DNA of 64,000 bases from contig CP051243.1 of the NCBI GenBank assembly GCA_017795025.1, positions 2,628,897 through 2,692,896 of the forward strand, written 5' to 3'. Below the pieces are notes generated by a model, which saw only the letters and a list, made by a program, of their open reading frames with translations, ran no database searches and was not told the origin of the DNA. Numbering within the stretch: position 1 is the stretch's first letter; the number at the start of each line of letters is the position of its first letter. The position numbers were made by a program, and so were the translations under genes. This DNA comes from Flavobacteriales bacterium. GTDB lineage: Bacteria > Bacteroidota > Bacteroidia > Flavobacteriales > Schleiferiaceae. This document shows positions 49,983 to 58,577 of the stretch, one piece after another.

Positions 49983-51458
49983 GTGATTAAAAAGAGCTGG
50001 ATACCCCTTACCTTACGCGGTCGCATCTTTTTTTCGATGCTTCTGATTCTCGCGATTTCCTTCCTTTTAACGGGAACCATTTCCTTTTATCACTTCAAAC
50101 AGGAAAATGAGCAATACCACGAAGAGCGACTAAAACGAAAGGAGTCGGCCGTTCTTGAGTCGATTAAATACTTCCTGAGAGATCAAGATATTACCGACAA
50201 TACCGATAGCATCGTAAGCTTGTTTGATACTAAAGTCTGCGACCTGGCCCAGATTAATGGTCTAGAAATCAATATTTACGGCCTCAATGGAAACCTCCTC
50301 ATTGCTAGCGCGCCCTATCTGCATGAACAAGGCATCATCCCTACCAAGATTGCTCCGGAACTCATGGAGCGCCTCTACCAAACCTCCGATCAGGTATTAA
50401 GACGCTATAAAACCGATACGGCCGACTTTCTCTCTACCTACGATTTTATCCGAAATTATCAGAGTAAGCCCGTCGCCATTATTAACCTGCCTTATTTCGA
50501 CGCTGAGGACCTTAGCAGAGAGGATTTAAGAGACTTTCTCTGGCGTCTTACGGAAATATACTTCTTACTCTTTTTAGGGGCAGGACTTATCGCCTATTTC
50601 CTTTCGAACTACATAACGGGGTCTCTGCAGTTAATTGGTGACCACATAAAGGCTACCCGCTTAAAGGGAGGTAATTATCAACTAGCCTGGAAGTATAAAG
50701 ATGAAATTGGTGATCTGGTAGCCGAGTACAACCGGATGCTTCAAGAGCTCGAACGTTCGGCGGCAAAACTGGCGCAAACCGAAAGAGAAAGCGCTTGGCG
50801 CGAGATGGCTAAGCAGGTGGCACATGAGATTAAAAACCCCTTAACGCCAATGCGCTTAAATGTGCAGTATCTCGAGAAAAGTATCCAAACCGATCAGCCC
50901 GAAAAGCTCAAGGAGTTTTCCGAAAGTATGATTCACCAAATAGATACCTTGAGCAATATAGCGGCGGCCTTCTCAAGATTTGCCAGCATGCCCGAGCTCA
51001 GGCCAAAGCTCTTTCCGGTAAGTGAACTGGTGAAAAGAGTGGCCACTCTTTATCCCGAACACAATGTGGAGTTTAAGGCCCTGGATCAGGAATTGCAAAT
51101 TTATGCCGACCCCGATCAATTGATAAGGGTGATGAACAACCTCATTAACAACGCCTTACAGGCAATACCTGAAGGGCGAAAGGAAAAAGTGGTGGTGAGT
51201 TTAAGTCGCGAAAACCAAGAGGCACTCATTGAGGTTTGCGACAACGGAAGCGGCATTCCCGAGAATCAACAAGATAAGATTTTTGAACCTCGCTTTACAA
51301 CGAAGTCTAGCGGTATGGGACTGGGGCTCGCCTTGGTAAAACGAATTGTAGATGGTTTTAAAGGGCGGATAGAATTTAGTACAAAGCTTAACCAAGGCAC
51401 TTGTTTTAAGGTATACCTCCCTCTTTCCGAAGAAGGCACGGAAACGAGAGTTTCGTAA
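49983..51458 (+). CDS. NtrY-like membrane sensor histidine kinase
   Basis: Sensor kinase of 491 residues: a first membrane helix (about 11-33), extracytoplasmic sensor region (34-190), second helix (about 193-212), HAMP (about 213-262), HisKA with QVAHEIKNPLTPMRLNVQYL (phospho-accepting His), and HATPase_c with NNLINNALQAI, DNGSGIP and GMGLGLALVK. The NtrY-type H-box usually pairs with an NtrX-like regulator, but none is in the window. Starts with GTG. Signal unknown. Confidence 0.9.
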   Translation: MIKKSWIPLTLRGRIFFSMLLILAISFLLTGTISFYHFKQENEQYHEERLKRKESAVLESIKYFLRDQDITDNTDSIVSLFDTKVCDLAQINGLEINIYGLNGNLLIASAPYLHEQGIIPTKIAPELMERLYQTSDQVLRRYKTDTADFLSTYDFIRNYQSKPVAIINLPYFDAEDLSREDLRDFLWRLTEIYFLLFLGAGLIAYFLSNYITGSLQLIGDHIKATRLKGGNYQLAWKYKDEIGDLVAEYNRMLQELERSAAKLAQTERESAWREMAKQVAHEIKNPLTPMRLNVQYLEKSIQTDQPEKLKEFSESMIHQIDTLSNIAAAFSRFASMPELRPKLFPVSELVKRVATLYPEHNVEFKALDQELQIYADPDQLIRVMNNLINNALQAIPEGRKEKVVVSLSRENQEALIEVCDNGSGIPENQQDKIFEPRFTTKSSGMGLGLALVKRIVDGFKGRIEFSTKLNQGTCFKVYLPLSEEGTETRVS

Positions 51459-51497
51459 ATCCCTAGAAATCGTTTCTTTTGCATTCCACCCAATTAA

Positions 51498-52277
51498 ATG
51501 CAAATGGAATTCAATAACCTACTTCTCGAGATAAGCGATAAAATTGCTCTTCTAACCATAAATCGCCCCAAGCAACTAAACGCTCTCAATAAAGAGACCA
51601 TATCTGAATTACATCAGGCTTTGGAAGGGCTAAAAAACAATGATGAAGTACGCGCAATTATCATCACCGGAAGTGGAGAGAAGTCCTTTGTAGCCGGTGC
51701 CGACATAAAGGAGTTTGCCAATTTTTCGGTAACTGAAGGAACCGAACTAGCTGCACAAGGACAAAGCTCTTTGTTTGATTATATAGAACACTACTGTAAG
51801 CCGGTAATAGCTGCCGTTAACGGCTTTGCCCTAGGTGGCGGATTGGAATTAGCCATGAGCGCTCATATACGCATTGCTTCGGATAATGCTAAACTGGGTT
51901 TACCCGAAGTTACGCTAGGCCTAATTCCCGGCTACGGAGGCACGCAACGATTAGCGCAATTAGTGGGTAAAGGCCGAGCGCTCGAAATAATTCTTAGTGC
52001 TCAGATGGTTTCGGCCGAGAGAGCCCATGAAATGGGATTGGTTAACCACCTGGTAAGCCAAGCCGAACTGCTAGAAACCGCGCGCGGTTTAGCCGCTAAG
52101 ATTGTGCGCAACTCTCCAAAGGCCATGCACAGTGCTATTAAATGTGTTAATGCCGGATTGACCGATGGCATGAATGGTTATAAAGTGGAGATTGAGGAAT
52201 TCGGAAAGTGTTTTGGCACCCAAGATTTCGTAGAAGGAACCACTGCATTTTTGGAAAAACGCAAACCCCAATTTTGA
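51498..52277 (+). CDS. Enoyl-CoA hydratase/isomerase (crotonase) family
   Basis: CoA-dependent hydratase of 259 residues, probably for beta-oxidation or butanoate-type metabolism. Oxyanion-hole blocks are SFVAGADIKEFA and FALGGGLELAMSAHI. Both catalytic Glu are present (GGGLELAM and LGLPEVTLGLIPGYGG). Its stop TGA overlaps the TTG start of the esterase-like gene. Confidence 0.92.
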   Translation: MQMEFNNLLLEISDKIALLTINRPKQLNALNKETISELHQALEGLKNNDEVRAIIITGSGEKSFVAGADIKEFANFSVTEGTELAAQGQSSLFDYIEHYCKPVIAAVNGFALGGGLELAMSAHIRIASDNAKLGLPEVTLGLIPGYGGTQRLAQLVGKGRALEIILSAQMVSAERAHEMGLVNHLVSQAELLETARGLAAKIVRNSPKAMHSAIKCVNAGLTDGMNGYKVEIEEFGKCFGTQDFVEGTTAFLEKRKPQF

Positions 52278-52936
52278 GTTTAAGAAGAGATTTTAAAATA
52301 GAGCGAACGGCTCGTTACTATCTAAGTAGCGAGCCGTCTTCGTTACAGCGCTACCTCTGTTTTGTATTGCACGGCTATGGTCAACATCCGGAGTATTTCC
52401 TAAAAAAATTTGAAGCGCTAAATCGCACCGACATATTATTTATAGCTCCCGAAGGCTTGCACCGATTCTACCTTCAAGGCTCATCAGGCCGAGTGGGATC
52501 GTGCTGGATGACCAAGGAGGACCGCTTAAACGATATTGCGGATTACACTAAAATGCTGGATCAAATTGCGGAGGAAGTTTTAGAATCTTCAGGCTTTAAG
52601 CCCGAAAAGACCGTGATACTAGGTTTTTCGCAGGGGGTTGCCACCGCTTGCCGTTGGGCCAATAGCACAAAGCAGAAATATGACGCCTTGGTAAATTGGG
52701 CAGGGGCTTTTCCGCCAGACTTAGACTTTGAAACAGCTCATCAGAACTTGAAGCCTAAAGCGCTTTACTTGGCATGTGGGGATACCGATAAATATATTTC
52801 GGAAGAAAGACTACAGGAGCACCTAAGGTTTTTAAAAGCCCAAAGCTTAGAGCCCAATTTAATTCGCTTTAAAGGAGGTCACGATATTTACCCAGCGCCC
52901 CTAGAGGACTTGTTTCGTGGGCTCTTCCCCGCTTAA
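52274..52936 (+). CDS. Alpha/beta hydrolase, phospholipase/carboxylesterase-like
   Basis: Cytoplasmic esterase-like enzyme of 220 residues. The oxyanion region is VLHGYGQHPEYF, the nucleophile elbow GFSQGVAT, the acid CGDTDKYI and the His GGHDIYPAP, so the triad is complete. The TTG at 52274 overlaps the upstream stop (TTGA), a coupling arrangement; the longer frame would lie inside the crotonase gene. Substrate unknown. Ends in a TTAA shared with the S4 gene. Confidence 0.82.
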   Translation: MSLRRDFKIERTARYYLSSEPSSLQRYLCFVLHGYGQHPEYFLKKFEALNRTDILFIAPEGLHRFYLQGSSGRVGSCWMTKEDRLNDIADYTKMLDQIAEEVLESSGFKPEKTVILGFSQGVATACRWANSTKQKYDALVNWAGAFPPDLDFETAHQNLKPKALYLACGDTDKYISEERLQEHLRFLKAQSLEPNLIRFKGGHDIYPAPLEDLFRGLFPA

Positions 52937-53304
52937 TCATCACCATCAATAAAGTCTTCCAAATCTCGGCGCTCTTTTTTTGTGGGGCGGCCCGTTCCTC
53001 TTGGTCTACTCAATTTATGCATCATCTGAATGAAGCTTTGTTTTTCGAGCTCTTCCTCGGAGGTTATATCGCGAATGAGGTCGGGAACGAGCTTAGCTCC
53101 CACCCTCGATTTGGGAATAGCTAATACCTCCAGGCTGTAAGTAACGCTGTCTTTTCGGTAACTAAGCTTATCCCCCACCTTAACCTCACGTGAGGCTTTT
53201 ACGAGCTCATCATTTATCATAACTCGGTTCTTTTTTAAGGCATCACTCGCAAGGCTGCGCGTCTTGTATTTCCGAACGCACCAAAGAAACTTATCTATTC
53301 GCAT
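52933..53304 (-). CDS. S4-domain RNA-binding protein (Hsp15/HslR-like)
   Basis: Small RNA-binding protein of 123 residues. The S4 domain RIDKFLWCVRKYKTRSLASDA (residues 2-22, given in part) and NRVMINDELVKAS is followed by a basic/acidic C-terminal tail, as in Hsp15/HslR, which binds stalled 50S-peptidyl-tRNA complexes. Single gene, promoter side next to the duplicated hairpin repeats. Confidence 0.88.
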   Translation of the reverse strand: MRIDKFLWCVRKYKTRSLASDALKKNRVMINDELVKASREVKVGDKLSYRKDSVTYSLEVLAIPKSRVGAKLVPDLIRDITSEEELEKQSFIQMMHKLSRPRGTGRPTKKERRDLEDFIDGDD

Positions 53305-53313
53305 GGGTCAAAA

Positions 53314-53364
53314 GTAAAGAATCCCGACAGTGGGTGCCGGGATCCTTTGGATATAGTGGGGGTA
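53314..53364. repeat. 51-bp hairpin repeat, copy 1
   Basis: Direct repeat matching copy 2 (53388-53438) except at two positions. Each copy contains the inverted repeat ATCCCG...CGGGAT. Lies between the S4 gene start and the T9SS-protein gene end. Confidence 0.9.
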
Positions 53365-53387
53365 ATTAAAGTACGTAGTTAGAGGGG

Positions 53388-53438
53388 GTAAAGAATCCCG
53401 ACAGTGGGCGCCGGGATCCTTTGGATATAGAGGGGGTA
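53388..53438. repeat. 51-bp hairpin repeat, copy 2
   Basis: Second copy, ending 7 bp before the stop of the secreted-protein gene. Read on the minus strand it folds as a stem followed by TTCTTTA, so it may be one of two tandem weak terminators for that gene. Confidence 0.9.
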
Positions 53439-53444
53439 TATTTA

Positions 53445-56400
53445 CTATTTACGGTACACCACTTTTTGGGTGTAGCTCTGAGTTTCGGTTACTACTTTCA
53501 TTAGGTAGATTCCTTCTAACAACTCAGTTTGAGGCTGGTAAACCATAGTGCTGGTTCCACTTAACTGGTATCCCATAGCCTGGAAGTCAACCATTTTACC
53601 ACTTAGGTCATAAAGCTCTACGCGTACATCACTTCCTTTGCTAAGGTTTAAGTCGATGTGAGCGGCACCGCTAAATGGATTCGGATACACATTTACATTG
53701 CTAGCTTCTTGGCTATCGTATTCGATGTTTCCAATACTTGCGCCGTTTTTATTGAACTCTAGGTTGGCAATGTCGAAGGTTACAGGAACAAAGTTGTTAT
53801 AGTTACCTACGATAGAGAAAGTTACGTTCACCACCTTACTGAGGTCGAGTGGAGTGTTTCCAGCAGAAACCAAGTCGGCGAAGTTTACAGTATAGGTACC
53901 CATTGCTGCATTTTGAACCGGTACAGTTACACGGTACTGCTCACTCCAGTTAGTGATGTCGGCAGTTACTAGGGTTACAATCATTTCATTCATTCCGCTT
54001 AAGCTAGCTTCAAAGCTTAACTGGTTGAATTCGCTTAGGTCGGTAGCTTTATGACCAGGACGAAGCATGCGGTATACACTCACATAGTTCTTCACATTTC
54101 CAGCGAATTGAATATCGCGCTCTACATGCTTAACATCGCTGTTAAAGGTATAGCCGGTTTCGGTTGAGGTAGTAAAGCTGGTGTTGTTAGCACCTACTAC
54201 ACGCTCGTAGTCTACACCCCAAGCACCGTCGGCGAGGTAAAGAATATCGCGACCACCACCAACATCATTAAGGATTTCAAATCCAGCATCAAATAAGTAC
54301 CCGGTATTCCAAACGATGGTTTCTTCGGTTTTAGAAGGGTCTAAGCTAACTTGAGTACCAAACTGTGTACGAGTAGCTTGCTCATTAATGGTGCGGTTTG
54401 CCATAATATTAAGCTCTCCGGCGCCCATGGTATTAACCATGGTTAAGTTGATTTTTCCATCCTCGTAATAGCCAGTTTTAACATAGGTAGTTGGAATAGC
54501 CACGTTGCTGCTGGTAAGACTGCTTACCGAACCTTCAAGCTCCATTAAGCTAATGATGTCTTCTACCAATTCGCGTGTTAAGCTTTCAGATACGGACCAA
54601 ACCTGGAAGTTATATACCTTATCAGAAGGCTGAATGTTATATTCTCTTTGGTTCCAGCGTGCATCAATCTCGAATGAACCGTTTGCTTTTTTGTAAGCCA
54701 CAAAAGTGATGGCCATATCTACTAAACCGTCGCCCTGATCAAGGTGAGACATAATAAAGGTGTGCCCTTTAATATTTACTAGACGAATGTCCTCAAGAGT
54801 AGCACCATTTAAACGGTCACAAATCACTTTGGTGTGGTTGTAAACCTCATTGCTGGTTTCAATCGCCAGGATACTTCCCAAACGATTTTGAGCATTGTTC
54901 AAATAGTCTACAGAGAATACGTTAAGGGCGTTGGTAATTCCAATTAAATCGGTTGGGCTAGCGATAACGGCAGGAGCATTGTGAGGTCCTACTGCAGGAA
55001 GGTAATCGCTCAAAGCAGCAGTTTTACCCATCATATCATTGCGGTAATCGCTTAGCATTGGCGCTTCATCGATACGATCGTAGAAGGTGTGCTTACCGGT
55101 GATAATACGCTCATAGTTACGAGCAGCGATTAAACGAGCCATAGAACCTTCGCTTTCGATACCACCGTTATTGGAACCGGAAGAACCAGTGGCGCAGTTT
55201 TCGGTAGCGCTGTTGTTGCTGCTTACCGGATCGGGCTGGTTTTGACTTACCACATAAGCGGTGTTGCTACCATTGCCATTAACCTGTACGGTAATTTCTA
55301 AGGTCTGGGTATTTCCAAAAGTAACTTCTGGGATGGTCCACAAACCAGTAGCAGCATTGTAAGAACCACTGCTTGGGCTATTGTGACTAATATAAGTAAA
55401 GTTCGCATCGATTAAGTACTGAATTTGAACTGCCGTGGCAGGAACATCAGTAGTAAGGTTGTCGATGTTAATGGTGAAGGTAACCTGATCACCCACATTA
55501 GGGGTGTTGTTGGTAACCGACTGAGTTACTCGAAGGTCGGCAGGACAACGTACGCTGTTAATGTCGGCAGTAATGGTAGTTCCTTGTAAGTACCAGCTTA
55601 AAGAGCTGATAGAAGGGAAGCTTACATTAAATACATTGCACTGAGTACCGGGAAGGAAAGTAGTATTCTGACCACGGTTTTGAGCGCCAGGAGTAAAGTA
55701 GTTGTTAGCACCTACGGGAACGTTCACGTTTGCGCCATTTTGGTTACGGTAACCAAAGCGAGCCACGATGTTTCCGTTAACGTCAATATAAACACAGTTC
55801 AACTCGGGAGTTACATTTACAGTTCCAGAACCGCCTGTGGCAGTAAAGGCTCCGCAAAATTCAGAAGTACCGTTATTAGGAAGGTAAGCCGTAGCAGTTA
55901 GTTTCTCACCGGCAACCACTCCTGCTGGAAGAGCTACAGTAAATTCAAAACGATTTGCGTTGGTCTCTGTTCCTTGGGCAATGCCATTTACCAAACCTGG
56001 ACCATAAGATCCGGTGGTGGCATCCATATCATCGCCACTTCCTTCAATTTTAGAGAAAAGGAAGGTTTTACCTTGAGGCATAAAAGCACCACTGTATTCG
56101 TCGGCCAAGAAGAACTCTACTAAAGAGCCGGCAGGAGCAAATCCTTTTACAGTAAGGTTAGAACCGTTAATAATTACCGCGTCAATTACGGGGAAGTTTT
56201 GAAGGTTGTTTCCGCCACCGTCAACATCATTATTGTCGTTTAAGGTTACAAAGTTGCTTGTTCCTTTACGGTGATTGTCGGTAGAGGCCAATAGGTCAAT
56301 TCCAATTTGGTTAGAAGTTGTTTGAGGACCTACATGTGGTAAAACATTACCATTATTATAAATACTGTTTTCGGTAATCCAATGCTTTTTGGCAGCGCTG

Positions 56401-57401
56401 GTTACCATAATACCGGCACCTACGTTATCATATACTAGGTTTTTACGGATGGTGTCTCCATATGAACCGTAGATACGCATACCATTGGTTTCATTACAAA
56501 GGATACCGTTTCCGAAAGAAGTGTTGTTTTCAATTAGGTGTGAACCGGTAGCATTGTAGGTGTCTAAACCATTTGCACCATTGTCGCGGAATACGTTTTC
56601 GCGAACCACACAAGCTTCGGTAAAATCGGCAACGTCTAAACCATCACAAATAGGGTTAACTAAACCATTGTGGGCAAAATCGTTTTGGTATACTTCCCAG
56701 TTGGTACATCCGGTGCGTAGAAAACCTCCCATGGTGTTGCCATAAGCAAGGTAAGAGTGGTGAAGTTTACCGTCACCAACTTGTAAAGCTTGGAAGTTAG
56801 GAGCGCCGTTTACATCACTGTTAGGGGCAGCGTCGGTATGTGCTTGAGATCCTAATACTAAATTAAAGCCATTAAAGTCGCGAGCACCACCTCTTACTAA
56901 AAGGTTAGCCTCGTTGTAGGTGAACCAGCTGTTACCAAAGCTGTGGATACAAATATCGTTGATTGTGAAGTCGCGCTCAGTTGCGTGGATACCCCATTTA
57001 AGGTTACCTACACCGTCTACGATTTCAATTTCAGGACCGTCTACTTGAGCCAAGCTAATTCCATCGGTACCAACTGTTCCGCCAATACCAAACTGAGTTG
57101 TATTGGTGTTTCCAGTAGCGGCAGTTTGTGTGCTTCCGTCGATGGTTAAAACACGGTTACCAATAGCCGGCAACTCGGTGGAGCTTACGGTAATGGTAAA
57201 CACACCGGTAGTGGCATTGTAGCCCGCATCGGTGGTGGGAATATTAAACTCGATGCGATCAATGCTCCAGTTGGCATTTGCATCGGTGATAGCCTGACGA
57301 AGAGAACCAGGACCAGAGTCGGCCGTATTGGTTACTGTTAACACCTGACCTTGAACAGTCAGTGCGAACATCATCATTAGTGTTAAACCCCAGATTTTCA
57401 T
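53445..57401 (-). CDS. Secreted right-handed beta-helix/DUF11 protein with T9SS sorting domain
   Basis: Large cell-surface or secreted protein, 1318 residues. A signal peptide (1-19) is followed by GPGSLRQAITDAN, a CSLREA-like N-terminal block, and a right-handed beta-helix of PbH1 repeats (about 160-390, NNTSFGNGILC and similar). Next come a beta domain, and a DUF11 domain (about 635-760, DLRVTQSVTNNTPNVGDQVT) that often bridges surface proteins. A region of unknown fold (about 770-1090) and a CBM-like segment precede the C-terminal T9SS type A sorting domain (about 1235-1318: VYPNPFSG, LYDLSGKMV, GIYLMKV). Ligand unknown, possibly a polysaccharide. Confidence 0.88.
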   Translation of the reverse strand: MKIWGLTLMMMFALTVQGQVLTVTNTADSGPGSLRQAITDANANWSIDRIEFNIPTTDAGYNATTGVFTITVSSTELPAIGNRVLTIDGSTQTAATGNTNTTQFGIGGTVGTDGISLAQVDGPEIEIVDGVGNLKWGIHATERDFTINDICIHSFGNSWFTYNEANLLVRGGARDFNGFNLVLGSQAHTDAAPNSDVNGAPNFQALQVGDGKLHHSYLAYGNTMGGFLRTGCTNWEVYQNDFAHNGLVNPICDGLDVADFTEACVVRENVFRDNGANGLDTYNATGSHLIENNTSFGNGILCNETNGMRIYGSYGDTIRKNLVYDNVGAGIMVTSAAKKHWITENSIYNNGNVLPHVGPQTTSNQIGIDLLASTDNHRKGTSNFVTLNDNNDVDGGGNNLQNFPVIDAVIINGSNLTVKGFAPAGSLVEFFLADEYSGAFMPQGKTFLFSKIEGSGDDMDATTGSYGPGLVNGIAQGTETNANRFEFTVALPAGVVAGEKLTATAYLPNNGTSEFCGAFTATGGSGTVNVTPELNCVYIDVNGNIVARFGYRNQNGANVNVPVGANNYFTPGAQNRGQNTTFLPGTQCNVFNVSFPSISSLSWYLQGTTITADINSVRCPADLRVTQSVTNNTPNVGDQVTFTINIDNLTTDVPATAVQIQYLIDANFTYISHNSPSSGSYNAATGLWTIPEVTFGNTQTLEITVQVNGNGSNTAYVVSQNQPDPVSSNNSATENCATGSSGSNNGGIESEGSMARLIAARNYERIITGKHTFYDRIDEAPMLSDYRNDMMGKTAALSDYLPAVGPHNAPAVIASPTDLIGITNALNVFSVDYLNNAQNRLGSILAIETSNEVYNHTKVICDRLNGATLEDIRLVNIKGHTFIMSHLDQGDGLVDMAITFVAYKKANGSFEIDARWNQREYNIQPSDKVYNFQVWSVSESLTRELVEDIISLMELEGSVSSLTSSNVAIPTTYVKTGYYEDGKINLTMVNTMGAGELNIMANRTINEQATRTQFGTQVSLDPSKTEETIVWNTGYLFDAGFEILNDVGGGRDILYLADGAWGVDYERVVGANNTSFTTSTETGYTFNSDVKHVERDIQFAGNVKNYVSVYRMLRPGHKATDLSEFNQLSFEASLSGMNEMIVTLVTADITNWSEQYRVTVPVQNAAMGTYTVNFADLVSAGNTPLDLSKVVNVTFSIVGNYNNFVPVTFDIANLEFNKNGASIGNIEYDSQEASNVNVYPNPFSGAAHIDLNLSKGSDVRVELYDLSGKMVDFQAMGYQLSGTSTMVYQPQTELLEGIYLMKVVTETQSYTQKVVYRK

Positions 57402-57424
57402 AGCTGATAACTTTAATTACTCAG

Positions 57425-57432
57425 CAAACCTA
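57425..57432 (-). promoter_or_regulatory. Promoter -7 element of the T9SS-secreted protein gene
   Basis: TAGGTTTG on the minus strand fits TAnnTTTG, 24 bp before the ATG at 57401. Confidence 0.45.
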
Positions 57433-57576
57433 GCGTCCTTATTAACAGGTGTTAGTAATTATTAGATGAAGTGCAAAATCTGTCGATTAGTGGTAAAACT
57501 GGCCTCTAAAAAAATACCTAGATGTCTTCGCAGAGCCTTTGTTTACAAGGGATTTGAGGCGAATATAATTCATTCC

Positions 57577-57607
57577 TTGTTTGTTAAGCATTTTAGAGCC
57601 ATTTTTG
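57577..57607 (+). promoter_or_regulatory. Possible promoter of the LytTR regulator
   Basis: TTG at 57577-57579, 20-bp spacer, CATTTTTG at 57600-57607 (one mismatch to TAnnTTTG). The ATG is at 57624. Confidence 0.35.
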
Positions 57608-57623
57608 TTAGGAATTTCTCCCC

Positions 57624-58310
57624 ATGATGAAATGTATCGTTGTTGATGACGATCCCGTACAACGGGAAGCCATAAAATCCTGCATTGCAAAAGTGAAGGA
57701 CCTCGACCTTGTTGGGGTATATCCGAACGCCATAGAAGCGCGCATCGCCTTGCAAAAGCGTGAGGTCGATTTAATTTTCTTAGATGTAGAAATGCCGGAA
57801 ATGAGCGGCATTGAGTTCTTGGCCAGTTTTAAAGAAGTTCCTCAGGTTATTATGGTAACCGCTAAGAAGCATTATGCCTTCGAAGCTTTTGAATACGATG
57901 TAACCGATTACATTTCGAAACCTATTGATATGGACCGCTTTTCTTCTGCGGTTCAGCGCGCTCGATATTACGAGGAAAACCTCAAAAAGCAAGATGTCGA
58001 AAACACTTTATTTATAAAGTCGGATGGTGTTTTGGTAAAGCTTAGCGCTGATGATATTTCCTTTGTTGAGGCTTTAGGAGATTATATTAAGGTGGTTACC
58101 GAGGATAAACGCTACATCGTGCATAGCACCATGAAGGCATTTGTTGCTAAACTTCCGGATAATTTCTTGCGCGTACACAAATCTCACATCATTAATTTGG
58201 ACCGCATCCAAAAACTAGAAGAAAATACCGTTTTCCTCGCAGGCCAAGAAATACCGGTAAGTCGAAACAATAAGAAAATCCTTATTGACCGTATTTCGGA
58301 AGGGAAATAA
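57624..58310 (+). CDS. LytTR-type response regulator
   Basis: Two-component regulator of 228 residues. The receiver domain (about 1-120) has the acidic pair in IVVDDDPVQ and the phospho-Asp in LIFLDVEMPEMSG, with conserved Thr/Lys further on. The LytTR DNA-binding domain (about 130-228) shows LFIKSDGVLVKLSADDISFV and the HKSHIINLDRI block. No LytS-type kinase is adjacent. It sits between two large surface-protein genes and may control one or both. Confidence 0.9.
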   Translation: MMKCIVVDDDPVQREAIKSCIAKVKDLDLVGVYPNAIEARIALQKREVDLIFLDVEMPEMSGIEFLASFKEVPQVIMVTAKKHYAFEAFEYDVTDYISKPIDMDRFSSAVQRARYYEENLKKQDVENTLFIKSDGVLVKLSADDISFVEALGDYIKVVTEDKRYIVHSTMKAFVAKLPDNFLRVHKSHIINLDRIQKLEENTVFLAGQEIPVSRNNKKILIDRISEGK

Positions 58311-58577
58311 CCCTCTTTTCTAACACTTTTTAGTCCAACTCCTCATTTTCAGTCTTGTGCGTTGTTGATATTTTTTTAACTTCACCAACCTTCAACCAAC
58401 CAAACAACAACTGTATGAGGAAAAGCTATTCTCCTCCCAAAAATTTATTCTTTTTCATTTTTCCTGATACCGAGGCTATTGCCCGCGGTGCGCCATAGCT
58501 ATGATGTTTAGCTAACCCACTCCCTACATCCCACTCTGCCTTTTTCCCAATTCTAACCACTCTCAACTAATTGCAAA
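58311..58577. other. Intergenic region before the giant secreted-protein gene
   Basis: 267 bp. AT-rich first half, then a C-rich stretch before the ATG. Besides the small frame at 58415 I see no gene, and no exact TAnnTTTG element. Confidence 0.4.
58415..58498 (+). other. Small possible ORF in the leader of the large secreted-protein gene
   Basis: A 27-codon frame from ATG 58415 to TAG 58496-58498 starts MRKSYSPPKN and has an Ile/Phe-rich middle. It lies 80 bp before the large gene, whose product also starts MRK. It could be a remnant of a start region or mere chance. Confidence 0.2.

Larger units (their letters stand above)
57402..57623. other. Divergent intergenic region before the LytTR regulator
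   Basis: A 222-bp gap between the secreted-protein gene and the regulator gene. It holds promoter-like elements in both directions, listed separately; nothing else recognisable. Confidence 0.5.

Noticed and set aside
53184-53195. Palindrome CCTCACGTGAGG inside the S4-domain gene as a fourth parS site
   Set aside because: Only the central CACGTG and flanking T/A agree; four positions of the parS core differ. It is more likely chance within coding sequence.
53314-53438. CRISPR array from repeated hairpins
   Set aside because: There are only two 51-bp copies with one 23-bp spacer and no cas genes; the location at a gene end favours terminator-like repeats.
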